Shown: positions 1-7,907, counted from the stretch's first letter. The stretch is 64,000 nucleotides of DNA from Pirellula sp. (GCA_021300015.1 JAJTFB010000007.1:20201-84200), one strand, 5' to 3'. Program-made: numbers and translations. The notes: a model not told the origin generated them from the sequence alone.

Positions 1-2
1 TG

Positions 3-983
3 GTCGAGGAACTAGGGCTTGGTACTCTCCATACCCGAAGTATCCGACGCGACATCGAGGCCCTTCAATCCGCAGGGATGCCTATCACCACTCAGGACAC
101 AGCCAGGGGTCGTGTATGGAAGCTCAACCGCAGCGATACCGGGCTCCATAAGATCGCGATCTCCGCGAGCGAATTGATCGCGCTGTCGATGGGACGCGAT
201 TTGATGATCCCGCTTGCGGGCACCCAATTTTGGCAGGGGATTGAGGCGTTTTGGCATAAAGTGAAAGAGCAGTTGCCCGAGGGCGTTTGGGACCACTACG
301 AACGCTATCGGCGAACGTTGCGCGTCATCGGCGTGGTTCCCAAAACTTACGAGAAGCAACGAGGGATGCTCCAGACGATCAACCGAGCGATCCAGGAACA
401 TCGCAAACTCGATGCGATCTATGAGTCGACCGGTAGCCCAGCTAGGCAACGCATCCTCGAGCCCTATGGGCTAATCATCTACCAATCGAGCATCTATTTG
501 GTGGCAAGCGAATTCGGACAGCACCTGGATTTGGAACCCGAGGAGCGGCTCCGGCATTGGAAGCTCGATCGATTCCAGTTCGCGGTGGCCATGGATGAAT
601 GGTTCAAACCGGATCCAGATATCGACCTCGATGTGCATCTGGGCCGTTCGGGGGGCATTTTTAGCGGGGACAAACCCTCGATTTACAAGGTCCGTTTGAC
701 ATCCAAAGCCGTGCGATGGGTTCAAGAGGAACCTTGGCACGCCGAACAGACCATCGAAATGCAACCCGATGGTTCGGCCATTCTGAGTGTTCCTGCGTTT
801 CACCCGTTAGAAGTCATCCCGCAGATTCTCCGTCTCGGCTCGGCTGCTGAACTATTGGAGCCAGCAAGCGCTCGGGAGATCCTCGCCGAACAGATCTCCG
901 AAATGGCTGCAGTGTACAGTTCTAAAAAGAGCAGTTCGAAGTCTTCAAGCAAAAGTCGCTATGACCAGAGCAAAGACTCTTGA
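3..983 (+). CDS. WYL-domain transcriptional regulator (5' end outside window)
   Basis: The reading frame is open from the first bases, so the true start lies upstream. The first visible residues (RSIRRDIEALQSAG, before the ATG at 78) resemble the recognition helix of a DeoR-type winged HTH. The middle and C-terminal parts match the WYL ligand-sensing architecture: an LDAIYES strand, a PYGLIIYQSSIYLVA segment and an RHWKLDRF segment. The protein ends in a low-complexity Ser/Lys tail (SSKKSSSKSSSKS). WYL regulators bind DNA and respond to nucleic acid or nucleotide ligands, and many sit beside phage-defence genes. Here the neighbours are Rpn nuclease genes and a nucleotidyltransferase, which fits that setting. 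The stop codon abuts a fragment of an rpn gene. The family call is firm; the regulated target is unknown. Confidence 0.85.
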   Translation, partial: VEELGLGTLHTRSIRRDIEALQSAGMPITTQDTARGRVWKLNRSDTGLHKIAISASELIALSMGRDLMIPLAGTQFWQGIEAFWHKVKEQLPEGVWDHYERYRRTLRVIGVVPKTYEKQRGMLQTINRAIQEHRKLDAIYESTGSPARQRILEPYGLIIYQSSIYLVASEFGQHLDLEPEERLRHWKLDRFQFAVAMDEWFKPDPDIDLDVHLGRSGGIFSGDKPSIYKVRLTSKAVRWVQEEPWHAEQTIEMQPDGSAILSVPAFHPLEVIPQILRLGSAAELLEPASAREILAEQISEMAAVYSSKKSSSKSSSKSRYDQSKDS

Positions 984-985
984 CG

Positions 986-1057
986 GGAGACTTTGAGGAA
1001 AAGCTTGAGTTCCTTTTGTGTTGTTTGCTCGAAAGCGGCACAACGGAGTTGCAGATC
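986..1057 (+). pseudogene. Remnant of an Rpn-family nuclease gene
   Basis: About 70 bases are nearly identical to a central part of the two intact rpn genes downstream. The translated stretch GDFEEKLEFLLCCLLESG continues TTELQ and aligns with RDFEEKLEFLLRCLLGSG plus TTELQ of the gene at 3023. Both ends break off abruptly: the left end abuts the WYL gene stop and the right end runs into the nucleotidyltransferase 3' end. No catalytic residues remain. It most likely marks a third copy lost by deletion or recombination. Confidence 0.75.
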
Positions 1058-1075
1058 CGAACTCGCAATGAGTTT

Positions 1076-1666
1076 TTAGCCATCAGGATCGTTGAGCAGA
1101 TCGACCAAACGAGATCGCAGAGGTTCTTGGTATTTTTTGGGCCACGTTTGGTCGATCATCCCCAGCGAGATCATGTCTCTTAGATGCACTCGGTCTTTAT
1201 CGCGATGAGCATTGAGCTTCATGAAGACGAGAGTTTCAAGTTGAACGGTTTGAAAATCGTTGGATCTCGACAAAGGTTCGATGTCGGGGTTGGGGTTGTC
1301 GCCGGCTCGTTCGATTTTACCGACAAGTACGACATGAACTGCATCGCGGGCAGAGGCGTCTGGATGTTCGACAAACATGTCCAGGGCAAGCGTTTTTCGG
1401 TGATGAAACCCTGCGGCGATCATTGCATCCTTCATTGCAGGAAAATCGTTTGGGCGCACGAGAATATCTACGTCCTGTGTCGTTCGCAGTGCGGCTTCAT
1501 CGACCTGGGCGACCCAAGCCCTTACGGCATGTCCGCCGACGACGGCATAAGGCACCTTGGCATCTTCGAGGATCCTTACGGTTTTCCGCAGGCGTTCGTT
1601 GACTTTTTCCACCGCTCGCTCCATCCTGGCCCATAATTCTTCGCCGACGATTTTGAACTCAACCAT
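1076..1666 (-). CDS. Nucleotidyltransferase-fold protein (MNT/AbiEii/DUF6036-like)
   Basis: A 196-residue protein with the minimal nucleotidyltransferase signature: a VVGGHAVRAWV strand-turn (G44-G45) followed by TTQDVDILV carrying Asp65 and Asp67, the expected metal ligands. Members of this fold transfer nucleotides to proteins, RNA or small molecules, and several act as antitoxin or toxin in type IV or MNT/HEPN modules. The start at 1666 is chosen because GGAGG lies 8 bases upstream; the longer frame to 1819 has no such signal. No HEPN partner is visible next to it. The function is inferred from the fold only. Confidence 0.75.
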   Translation of the reverse strand: MVEFKIVGEELWARMERAVEKVNERLRKTVRILEDAKVPYAVVGGHAVRAWVAQVDEAALRTTQDVDILVRPNDFPAMKDAMIAAGFHHRKTLALDMFVEHPDASARDAVHVVLVGKIERAGDNPNPDIEPLSRSNDFQTVQLETLVFMKLNAHRDKDRVHLRDMISLGMIDQTWPKKYQEPLRSRLVDLLNDPDG

Positions 1667-1758
1667 AGCTAGACCCTCCGGTCCTAAGTTTACCCTACAA
1701 CAGTTCGAGATCCTACTGCAGCTTTTTTGGCAATCCAACATCGCAGAGGGATTTTCCG

Positions 1759-1782
1759 CCAAGGCGCAAGGCTCGCAAAGGG
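1759..1782 (+). repeat. Diverged copy of GCGCAAAGG-type repeat
   Basis: The sequence CCAAGGCGCAAGG followed by CTCGCAAAGGG closely matches the core of the inverted repeat arms at 29249-29283 and 29506-29540 (CAAAGGCGCAAGG followed by ACGCAAAGGG). It lies between the nucleotidyltransferase and the first rpn gene. It is short, so its relationship to the longer copies is an inference. Confidence 0.45.
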
Positions 1783-1917
1783 CAGCCAAGCCGGACCGCT
1801 GATGGACGCTAACCAACAAGCTAACAGCATGTCGATAGCAGGCTGCGATGGTGATCGGTCGAAAAAATCTCGACCAAAAATGGGGATAAAATACACTGAG
1901 CCCTTAAATTGGGAGCT

Positions 1918-2883
1918 ATGGACGATTCCAAGCTACCCACACCGCACAACAATTTTTTTCACTATGCGCTCTCGCATGTCGAGGCCGCAAGAGATCTGAT
2001 CCAAACGCACCTGTCACCCAGTTTGGTTCAGATCCTGGATCTCAACTCGCTTGAACTTAAGAAAGACTCCTTCATCGATGAGGATCTGCGCCAGAGTTTC
2101 TCGGATTTGCTCTATTCGGTGCGGCTTGCCGGTGCGAAAGGCGAGCCTATCGAAGGACAAGTCTATCTGCTCTTTGAGCACAAGAGCCAGTCGGATCCGA
2201 TGACCTGTTTTCAGTTGCTGCGTTACATCGTTCGGATATGGGAGCAGCGACTAAGAAGCGGTCTGACTTTGTGCCCTGTGTTTCCGCTAGTGGTCTATCA
2301 CGGGCAGGAAAACTGGTTAGCTCCCAGGAGCCTCGAGGAACTCATCGGCGGTCCTAGGGCAGCATTCGAGTACGGTGTTCGGATGTCTTATCCTGTGCTA
2401 GATATTGCCAGAGTCCCAGATGAATCGCTTGCGAGGGATCCTTTTTTGCAAAGTGTGCTTGGTCTGCTAAAATACAGTCGCAGGCGGGATTTTGAGGAAA
2501 AGCTTGAGTTCCTCCTGCAGTGTTTGCTCAAGAGCGGGACGATCGAGGTTCGGCCAGAGCATGTGGAAGCGATTTTTGTTTACATTTCGAGCGCGAGTCC
2601 TTTGATACCCATAGAGAAGCTTACGATGACGATCGAAAAGTTATTCCACACCCAAGTCGAGCCCGGTTCGATCGCTGACCGATTTATCAAGCAAGGCCGT
2701 CAAGACGGCCGTCAGGAGGGCCGGCAAGAGGGGCTCAAGGAGGGTGAGATTCACTTGATACAAACATTACAGGAAATTTTTGGTTTGCCTATCAGCGATC
2801 CGGCGATGTTACAAGACCGGTCGCTCGAACAGTTGCAAGCGATCACCACCGAGCTTCGCAAGCAGTTCCTCGATCGCAAATAG
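1918..2883 (+). CDS. Rpn-family PD-(D/E)XK nuclease, copy 1
   Basis: A 321-residue member of the Rpn/YhgA-like family, often labelled 'putative transposase' but known from E. coli as recombination-promoting nucleases. The PD-(D/E)XK core is visible as SDLLYSV (Asp63) and LLFEHKSQ, with the Glu and Lys of ExK. The C-terminus has the typical Gly/Arg/Glu/Gln repeats (QGRQDGRQEGRQEGLKEG). The start at 1918 is chosen because GGGAGCTATGGAC is identical in the second copy, whereas the ATG at 1909 is not shared. E. coli rpn genes are reported to make a short C-terminal antitoxin from an internal start. An in-frame ATG at 2626 could do the same here, but its ribosome-binding site is weak. Confidence 0.85.
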   Translation: MDDSKLPTPHNNFFHYALSHVEAARDLIQTHLSPSLVQILDLNSLELKKDSFIDEDLRQSFSDLLYSVRLAGAKGEPIEGQVYLLFEHKSQSDPMTCFQLLRYIVRIWEQRLRSGLTLCPVFPLVVYHGQENWLAPRSLEELIGGPRAAFEYGVRMSYPVLDIARVPDESLARDPFLQSVLGLLKYSRRRDFEEKLEFLLQCLLKSGTIEVRPEHVEAIFVYISSASPLIPIEKLTMTIEKLFHTQVEPGSIADRFIKQGRQDGRQEGRQEGLKEGEIHLIQTLQEIFGLPISDPAMLQDRSLEQLQAITTELRKQFLDRK

Positions 2884-2898
2884 CTCGCCCCATTGCAA

Positions 2899-2918
2899 AA
2901 CGATTCTCCTGAATCGTT
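2899..2918 (+). terminator. Stem-loop after rpn copy 1
   Basis: AACGATTC-TCCT-GAATCGTT forms a perfect 8-bp stem with a tetraloop, 16 bases after the stop codon. No T-tract follows, so intrinsic termination is uncertain. The same structure follows copy 2 with the loop-closing C-G changed to G-C. Confidence 0.5.
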
Positions 2919-3022
2919 GGCTGCGAGCTAAAGCCCCATATCTAAAGTCCAAAGTCTACTCGATCAAAATTATTTCGACCAAGATCGGTCGTAAAACTCA
3001 CTGATCCGTAAAATCGGGAGCT

Positions 3023-3976
3023 ATGGACGAATCCAAGCTCCCTACACCGCACAACAATCTGTTCCACTATGCGCTATCGCATGCCCAAGCCGCCAGAGAT
3101 TTAATGCAAACGCACCTACCTGTGGATTTGGTGGCGGCGCTGGATCTTGATTCTCTTGAGCTCCAAAAAGATACCTTTGTTGATGAGGAACTACGAGAAA
3201 GCTACTCGGATTTGCTCTATTCGGTGCAGTTTGTCGACCAAGACGGCCAGAGGGGCCAGGGCCAGGTTTATCTGCTACTGGAGCACAAAAGCCAGTCGGA
3301 CCCGATGACCTGTTTTCAGTTGCTGCGTTACATCGTTCGGATATGGGAGCAGCGCCAACGCAGCGGCCAGACTTTGTGCCCTGTTTTTCCGCTGGTGATC
3401 TATCATGGTCAGGAGGCTTGGTCAGCTCCGGTTAGCCTCGAGGAGTTGATCGGCGGTCCGAGTAGGTTCTTCCAATACGGTGTTCAGATGGCTTATCCGG
3501 TGCTGGACATAGGCCGGATCCCGGATGAATCGCTAGCGACGGAACCCTTTTTGCAAAGTGTCCTTGGTTTGCTAAAATACAGTCGCCGGAGGGACTTTGA
3601 GGAGAAGCTGGAGTTCCTTTTGCGTTGTTTGCTCGGAAGCGGCACGACGGAGTTGCAGACAGAGCATTTGGATGCGGTTTTGGTTTACATCACGACCGTG
3701 AGTCCTTCGATTCCCATGGAGACCCTCGCGATGACGATCCAAAAGATATTCCCAACGCAAATCGAGCCAGGCTCGATCGCGGATCAGTATATAGCGAAGG
3801 GACGCCAGGAAGGGATTCAAGAGGGCCTTAAGGAGGGCGAAATCCACCTGATCCAAACCCTGCAGGACATTCTGGGGCTGCCAACAATCGATGCCTCGAG
3901 CCTCCAAGACCGGTCGCTTGAGCAGTTGCAAGCAATCACTGGCGAGCTTCGCAAGCAGTTCCGCGATCGCAATTAG
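3023..3976 (+). CDS. Rpn-family PD-(D/E)XK nuclease, copy 2
   Basis: A 317-residue close paralogue of the gene at 1918, in tandem and on the same strand. The nuclease core is Asp63 in YSDLLYSV and Glu87-x-Lys89 in LLLEHKSQSDP. The C-terminal basic/Gly repeat (KGRQEGIQEGLKEG) is shorter than in copy 1, and variation in these repeats is usual for the family. The shared bases extend beyond the coding region at both ends, including the GGGAGCTATGGAC start context and about 45 bases of 3' flank, so the unit was duplicated as a block. An in-frame ATG at 3731 corresponds exactly to the one at 2626 in copy 1. Confidence 0.85.
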   Translation: MDESKLPTPHNNLFHYALSHAQAARDLMQTHLPVDLVAALDLDSLELQKDTFVDEELRESYSDLLYSVQFVDQDGQRGQGQVYLLLEHKSQSDPMTCFQLLRYIVRIWEQRQRSGQTLCPVFPLVIYHGQEAWSAPVSLEELIGGPSRFFQYGVQMAYPVLDIGRIPDESLATEPFLQSVLGLLKYSRRRDFEEKLEFLLRCLLGSGTTELQTEHLDAVLVYITTVSPSIPMETLAMTIQKIFPTQIEPGSIADQYIAKGRQEGIQEGLKEGEIHLIQTLQDILGLPTIDASSLQDRSLEQLQAITGELRKQFRDRN

Positions 3977-3991
3977 CTCGCCCCATTGCAA

Positions 3992-4011
3992 AACGATTGT
4001 CCTCAATCGTT
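3992..4011 (+). terminator. Stem-loop after rpn copy 2
   Basis: AACGATTG-TCCT-CAATCGTT forms an 8-bp stem with the same loop as the hairpin at 2899-2918. The pair closing the loop differs from that copy on both sides, so pairing is kept. There is no T-tract. Confidence 0.5.
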
Positions 4012-4120
4012 GGCTGACGGATTCGATCCTTGCGGCCATCTCGATGCTACCAACGCCGAATTGGTATAGTCAGAATGCAGATTCTCAGGCACCAAGTCCT
4101 TATCCCAAGGGTATCCCGCA

Positions 4121-5311
4121 ATGGCTCCGAAACTCCAGAACGATCAACAAATGCTTCGGCGCGGCGCCTTGTTCGCAACCGCTTACGGCTCTCTGGCTCT
4201 AGCCGGTCTTGGTCGCGCCCAAGACAAGTCGTCCATCGCGGGGATCCATGAGGCAGTCGAATCGTTCGTCGAGCGCAATGAGATCGCAGGTGCGGTGACG
4301 ATGGTTGTCGATAAAGACCGTGTGCTACACCTGGACGCAGCAGGCTACTGTGACTTGAAATCGAATACACCGATGACACCGGATCATCTTTTCTGGATCG
4401 CATCGATGTCCAAACCGATCACGGCCATTTGCGTGATGATGCTCGTCGACGAAGGCAAAATCGCTTTGGAGGATCCGATCGCCAGATACCTGCCCCAGAT
4501 GGGAGAACTCAGAAACGAATCGGCCGAGAGGGTGAATGTTAGCGTGTTGCAAACCCTCAATCACACCTCCGGCATGCGAGAACTCGATGCACCCTACGGC
4601 GACACTTCGCTAGCCAACGCGGTCGAAAAGTATGCCAAATCGCTCGTTCAATTTCAGCCGGGAACCAAGTGGCAGTATAGCCAGACGGGGATCAACACCG
4701 CGGCCCACATCGTCGAGGTGGTCTCTGAGATGAGCTTCGATGCGTTTGTGCAGAAACGCTTGTGCGAACCGCTAGGCCTTAGCGATACGGCGTTCTACTT
4801 GACCGATAGCCAGCAGAAGCGTTTGGCAAAAAGCTACACGCGGACTCCCGCTGGGCAACTTACGGAATCCCCTATTTTCCTTCTCGCAGGAAAAAAGCCA
4901 ACCGATCGCAATCGATTGCCTGCAGCCAACGGTGGACTGTTTTCAACACCTGCGGATTATGGTCGGATCTGCCAAATGCTCTTGGGCGGTGGGACTTGGC
5001 AGGGCAAGCAAATCCTAAGCGACAGATCGGTTAGCTTGTTGGGCAAACCCACCACAGGCGAATTGGTCACGGGCTTTACCGACGGGAACGCTTGGGGGAT
5101 TGGCTGTTGCGTGGTGCAAACCCCCAAAGGCCCGACGGCGATGCTCTCGAAGGGCACGTATGGTCACGGGGGTGCTTATGGCACACAAGCTTGGATCGAT
5201 CCGGTCCGAGGGCGAGCGTATCTCCTTTTCGTCCAGCGGGCCAATTTCCCCAACGCGGACGCTTCGGATCTGAGAGTTGAATTTCAGAAGCTAGCTGCTG
5301 CTGGGGTTTAG
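4121..5311 (+). CDS. Serine hydrolase, beta-lactamase family (class C-like)
   Basis: A 396-residue exported serine hydrolase of the class C beta-lactamase/esterase superfamily. The N-terminus (MLRRGALFATAYGSLALAG) looks like a signal peptide, possibly of Tat type. The SxxK nucleophile motif is SMSK (Ser95, Lys98). The second motif is YSQ at 186-188 rather than the usual YxN or YSN. A GHGGAYGTQ segment near the C-terminus supplies the third element. It is probably a D-Ala-D-Ala peptidase, amidase or esterase acting outside the cytoplasm; the substrate cannot be read from sequence. It stands alone downstream of the rpn pair. Confidence 0.85.
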   Translation: MAPKLQNDQQMLRRGALFATAYGSLALAGLGRAQDKSSIAGIHEAVESFVERNEIAGAVTMVVDKDRVLHLDAAGYCDLKSNTPMTPDHLFWIASMSKPITAICVMMLVDEGKIALEDPIARYLPQMGELRNESAERVNVSVLQTLNHTSGMRELDAPYGDTSLANAVEKYAKSLVQFQPGTKWQYSQTGINTAAHIVEVVSEMSFDAFVQKRLCEPLGLSDTAFYLTDSQQKRLAKSYTRTPAGQLTESPIFLLAGKKPTDRNRLPAANGGLFSTPADYGRICQMLLGGGTWQGKQILSDRSVSLLGKPTTGELVTGFTDGNAWGIGCCVVQTPKGPTAMLSKGTYGHGGAYGTQAWIDPVRGRAYLLFVQRANFPNADASDLRVEFQKLAAAGV

Positions 5312-5540
5312 GGGTTCAACAATGAAAGAGGCGATAAACCTCGCTGGGTGAGAACGTGTCACGATTGGTAAACACTCACCCGAGTGCTTGCGCCCAATAC
5401 CGCTTTCAAAAAGATCGAACCGGACGGACCGCGCCGATGCAACATAAAACGTTGCGTCGGTTCGCCGCATCGACTAGATTGGCAAGCGTGTGAGCCAAGC
5501 AAGGGCCAGCGAAACGGTCAGCATTTAAGAGGGATTCGAT

Positions 5541-5675
5541 TTGTCAAGTTTCAATCTGGTGGCATCACGTTTTACGCACGCATTGGGAGTGACTCTACTC
5601 GCCTTGAGCTTCCTGCCAAGAGTCACCGCGGATGAACCGATTCGTGTACTTGCAAGCCCCTTTAGCCGCCGCTGA
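5541..5675 (+). pseudogene. Truncated 5' end of a secreted-protein gene
   Basis: A TTG codon at 5541 is preceded by AAGAGGG seven bases upstream and opens a 44-codon frame. The product has a convincing signal peptide: a short n-region, the hydrophobic core ALGVTLLALSFL, then VTADEPIRVLA. It stops at 5673-5675, just inside the 3' end of the convergent moaD gene. The mature part is only about 14 residues, so this looks like the start of an exported planctomycete protein cut off by a deletion that joined it to moaD. A short secreted peptide is the alternative. The rest of 5312-5661 shows only a weak GGGTGAG/CTCACCC inverted repeat (5346-5381). Confidence 0.45.
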
Positions 5676-5988
5676 CCGGAGGGATCAGTGCAATCTCCAG
5701 CGTGTTTGAATGGGAGTTGCCCGCTAGGCCGATGGTTTCCTCGTCGTCTACGAACGACTCGCTGACGGCCAAGCGACTGATGCGGATCAGTTCAGCCGCT
5801 TGGGGATACCGTCGGGCCAGGTCTGCTTTGATTTCCCCAGCGTGCGTTCCTGGCTCGATCTCGATAATCACCTTCTCGGTGCCAATCGCTTCGCGGATCC
5901 CCGCAAAAATCCGTATGGCATAGCTCTTGGCATGGTTCTTGGTCATCGGTTTCAAAAGCTCGATCGCGACGAGGGTTTGCGTTGCCAT
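5662..5988 (-). CDS. moaD: MoaD/ThiS-family sulfur carrier
   Basis: A small beta-grasp protein ending in IPPVSGG, the C-terminal Gly-Gly that is adenylated and thiocarboxylated in sulfur carriers. The body (YAIRIFAGIREAIGTEKV, later YPQAAELIRISRLAVSESFV) fits MoaD, the small subunit of molybdopterin synthase, better than ThiS. Two starts are possible: Met1 at 5988 or Met15 at 5946. The shorter form is closer to the family length of about 80 residues, and neither start has a clear Shine-Dalgarno sequence. No moaE or moeB lies nearby, so pathway assignment rests on the protein alone. Confidence 0.75.
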   Translation of the reverse strand: MATQTLVAIELLKPMTKNHAKSYAIRIFAGIREAIGTEKVIIEIEPGTHAGEIKADLARRYPQAAELIRISRLAVSESFVDDEETIGLAGNSHSNTLEIALIPPVSGG

Positions 5989-6094
5989 CTGGATCGCGGT
6001 ACTCTAGCGATCCTCAGTGTCCGTCAGGGATAGTAAGTATTCGATTCTAGCAAAGTCAGCTCGTTTTGCAGACGGTAAGACCAAGGGTTTCTTC

Positions 6095-7060
6095 ATGGGA
6101 AAAGTCTTCGTAACACGCCGTATACCCTCGGTCGGCATCGACCGCTTGCGAGAGCATCACACGGTCGATGTTTGGCCCGGCGAGGATCCTCCGCCTCGCG
6201 AGGTCCTGCTGGATCGTGTACAAGGCTGTTCGGGGATCCTCTCGATCCTGAGCGATCCGATCGATTCGCAGATTATGGATGCGGCGGGCAAGGAACTGCG
6301 CGGGATCGCCAATTTTGCCGTCGGCTACAACAACATCGACGTTGCTGCCGCCAAAGCCCGCTCGATCCAGGTGGGCAACACCCCTGGAGTCTTGACCAAC
6401 GCGACGGCTGACATCGCCGTCGGGCTGATCCTTGCGGCTGGTCGATGCTTCGGTCCAGCGATCCACAATGTCGAACAACTCCAATGGCGCAATTGGGAGC
6501 CCATGAAATTCCTCGGACAGGAGTTCGAGGGCAAGACGCTTGGGATCATCGGTATGGGAAGAATCGGAATGGCGGTTGCCAAGCGGCTTCATGGGGGGTG
6601 GGACATGCGTGTCCTTTACACATCCAGGCAACCGAAACCCCAAGTCGATCAGCAGCTCGGAGCAAGCCGCGTCGAGCTCGGTGAGCTACTGAGCCAAAGC
6701 GATGTCGTGAGCATCCACTGCCCACTGACTCCTGAAACCCGTAATCTCATCGGAGCCGAACAGCTTCAACGGATGAAACGGCATGCCATTTTGGTCAATA
6801 CAGCCCGGGGCGAGGTCATCGACCAAACCGCATTGGCACAGGCCCTGAGCGAGCGACGGATCTTTGCAGCAGGTTTGGACGTGACGACCCCCGAGCCCAT
6901 CGCCCCAGACGATTCCTTGCGTCAATGTCCGCAGTGCTTGATTCTTCCGCATATCGGCTCGGCGACGGAGCATGCAAGAAACCAGATGGCGACGATGGCC
7001 GCAGAAAATCTGATCGCGGCGATATCGGGCCAACCGATGCCCTTTGGGGTGGGATTGTAA
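6095..7060 (+). CDS. D-2-hydroxyacid dehydrogenase (glyoxylate/hydroxypyruvate reductase type)
   Basis: A 321-residue NAD(P)-dependent D-2-hydroxyacid dehydrogenase. The Rossmann motif is GMGRIG at 153-158. The catalytic triad is in place: Arg238 in NTARGEVID, Glu267 in DVTTPEP and His286 in LPHIGSA. The N-terminal catalytic domain has FAVGYNNIDV, typical of glyoxylate reductases. Likely reactions are reduction of glyoxylate or hydroxypyruvate in the cytoplasm. The start at 6095 (MGKVFVTRR) fits family N-termini; the upstream extension to 6017 does not. Confidence 0.88.
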   Translation: MGKVFVTRRIPSVGIDRLREHHTVDVWPGEDPPPREVLLDRVQGCSGILSILSDPIDSQIMDAAGKELRGIANFAVGYNNIDVAAAKARSIQVGNTPGVLTNATADIAVGLILAAGRCFGPAIHNVEQLQWRNWEPMKFLGQEFEGKTLGIIGMGRIGMAVAKRLHGGWDMRVLYTSRQPKPQVDQQLGASRVELGELLSQSDVVSIHCPLTPETRNLIGAEQLQRMKRHAILVNTARGEVIDQTALAQALSERRIFAAGLDVTTPEPIAPDDSLRQCPQCLILPHIGSATEHARNQMATMAAENLIAAISGQPMPFGVGL

Positions 7061-7297
7061 TCCCTGTAGCGATACTGACGGGCATTGCTTGGATTTCGTA
7101 CCTTTGGGCCTAAACCGGAGTTTTTCCCAGAAAATCCGGCCCATTGAATCGTTACTTCGTGCGGAATCGCAGAGCCAAAGGGTGCAGAAGATTTGACACC
7201 CCCCGCTCGATCAATAGAATACAGTCAGAACGCGAGACAAGCAGAAGATCACTTCTGCCCTCAGGCCTCCCATATTTCACCCCCCGGGGTACCGGTT

Positions 7298-7474
7298 ATG
7301 TTTGGAATTGGAACACAAGAGCTGATGATCTTTTTGCTGATCGCAGTCCTTATTTTCGGTAGCTCCCGATTGCCATCCCTGATGCGCAATCTTGGACGAA
7401 GCGCTATCGAATTCAAAAAAGGGATGCGAGATGACGATTCGGAATCCCCGTCTGAAACCACCAAATCGTCCTAG
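7298..7474 (+). CDS. tatA: Twin-arginine translocase subunit TatA/E-like, first copy
   Basis: A 58-residue protein with the TatA plan: a short N-terminus, one hydrophobic helix (LMIFLLIAVLIFG), the hinge GSSRLPSLMRNLGRS and a charged amphipathic helix ending in an acidic/Ser tail. TatA oligomers form the pore of the Tat export system. The start at 7298 is placed at MFGIG, which matches family N-termini. The second tatA-like gene begins 24 bases downstream, so the two are probably co-transcribed. Several proteins in this window carry RR signal peptides that would need Tat. Confidence 0.88.
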   Translation: MFGIGTQELMIFLLIAVLIFGSSRLPSLMRNLGRSAIEFKKGMRDDDSESPSETTKSS

Positions 7475-7498
7475 TTCGGACCACACTTGAGGTATGTC

Positions 7499-7765
7499 AT
7501 GTTCGGAGGAATCGGCACCACGGAAATGGTCGCTTTTGGAGTTTTGGCCCTGATGCTCTTCGGGTCCAAATTGCCTGAGGTAGCCAAAAACCTCGGTGGA
7601 ACCTACCGGCAGTTGAAGAGGAACGTCGACGATTTCAAGCGCGAGTTTCACGCGGTCGACACCTACGAACCCCCGAAAATTCAGCCGAAAATCGACCTCG
7701 ACGAACCGCAGATCGTCGAAACCTCGGCCCCGAAGTTTGAGATTCCCAAAGACGATCAGGTTTAG
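7499..7765 (+). CDS. tatA: Twin-arginine translocase subunit TatA/B-like, second copy
   Basis: An 88-residue TatA/TatB-type protein: the membrane helix EMVAFGVLALMLFG, the hinge SKLPEVAKNLGGTY and an amphipathic helix RQLKRNVDDFKREF, followed by a Pro/Asp/Glu-rich tail (PPKIQPKIDLDEPQ). The longer tail could indicate a TatB-like role, but the FGSKLPE hinge is TatA-like. The start at 7499 is supported by GAGG six bases upstream; a TTG at 7487 is less likely. No tatC is seen next to the pair. Confidence 0.85.
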   Translation: MFGGIGTTEMVAFGVLALMLFGSKLPEVAKNLGGTYRQLKRNVDDFKREFHAVDTYEPPKIQPKIDLDEPQIVETSAPKFEIPKDDQV

Positions 7766-7907
7766 CGAGTTCCGCTAGGGTTTCCTGCACTGCTGGGCGA
7801 TAGAAATTGCCCTCGACTCAGAGCTTGCCATTTGTGTATTTCCGATTGCACACCGCACGGGAAATGCCCTTCGCGAATCCGAGTCTCTCTACCCAGGACC
7901 CTGAGCC

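Noticed and set aside
1918..3976. Calling the two rpn genes transposases of an insertion sequence
   Set aside because: The family is sometimes labelled so, but the protein has a PD-(D/E)XK nuclease core. I found no terminal inverted repeats or target-site duplications around the copies.
5346..5381. GGGTGAG/CTCACCC inverted repeat as a terminator of the serine hydrolase gene
   Set aside because: The loop is 22 bases, there is no T-tract and the stem is only seven pairs.
5384..5635. 83-residue open frame between the serine hydrolase and moaD
   Set aside because: No ribosome-binding site, signal or domain. The overlapping frame at 5541 with a signal peptide is better supported.
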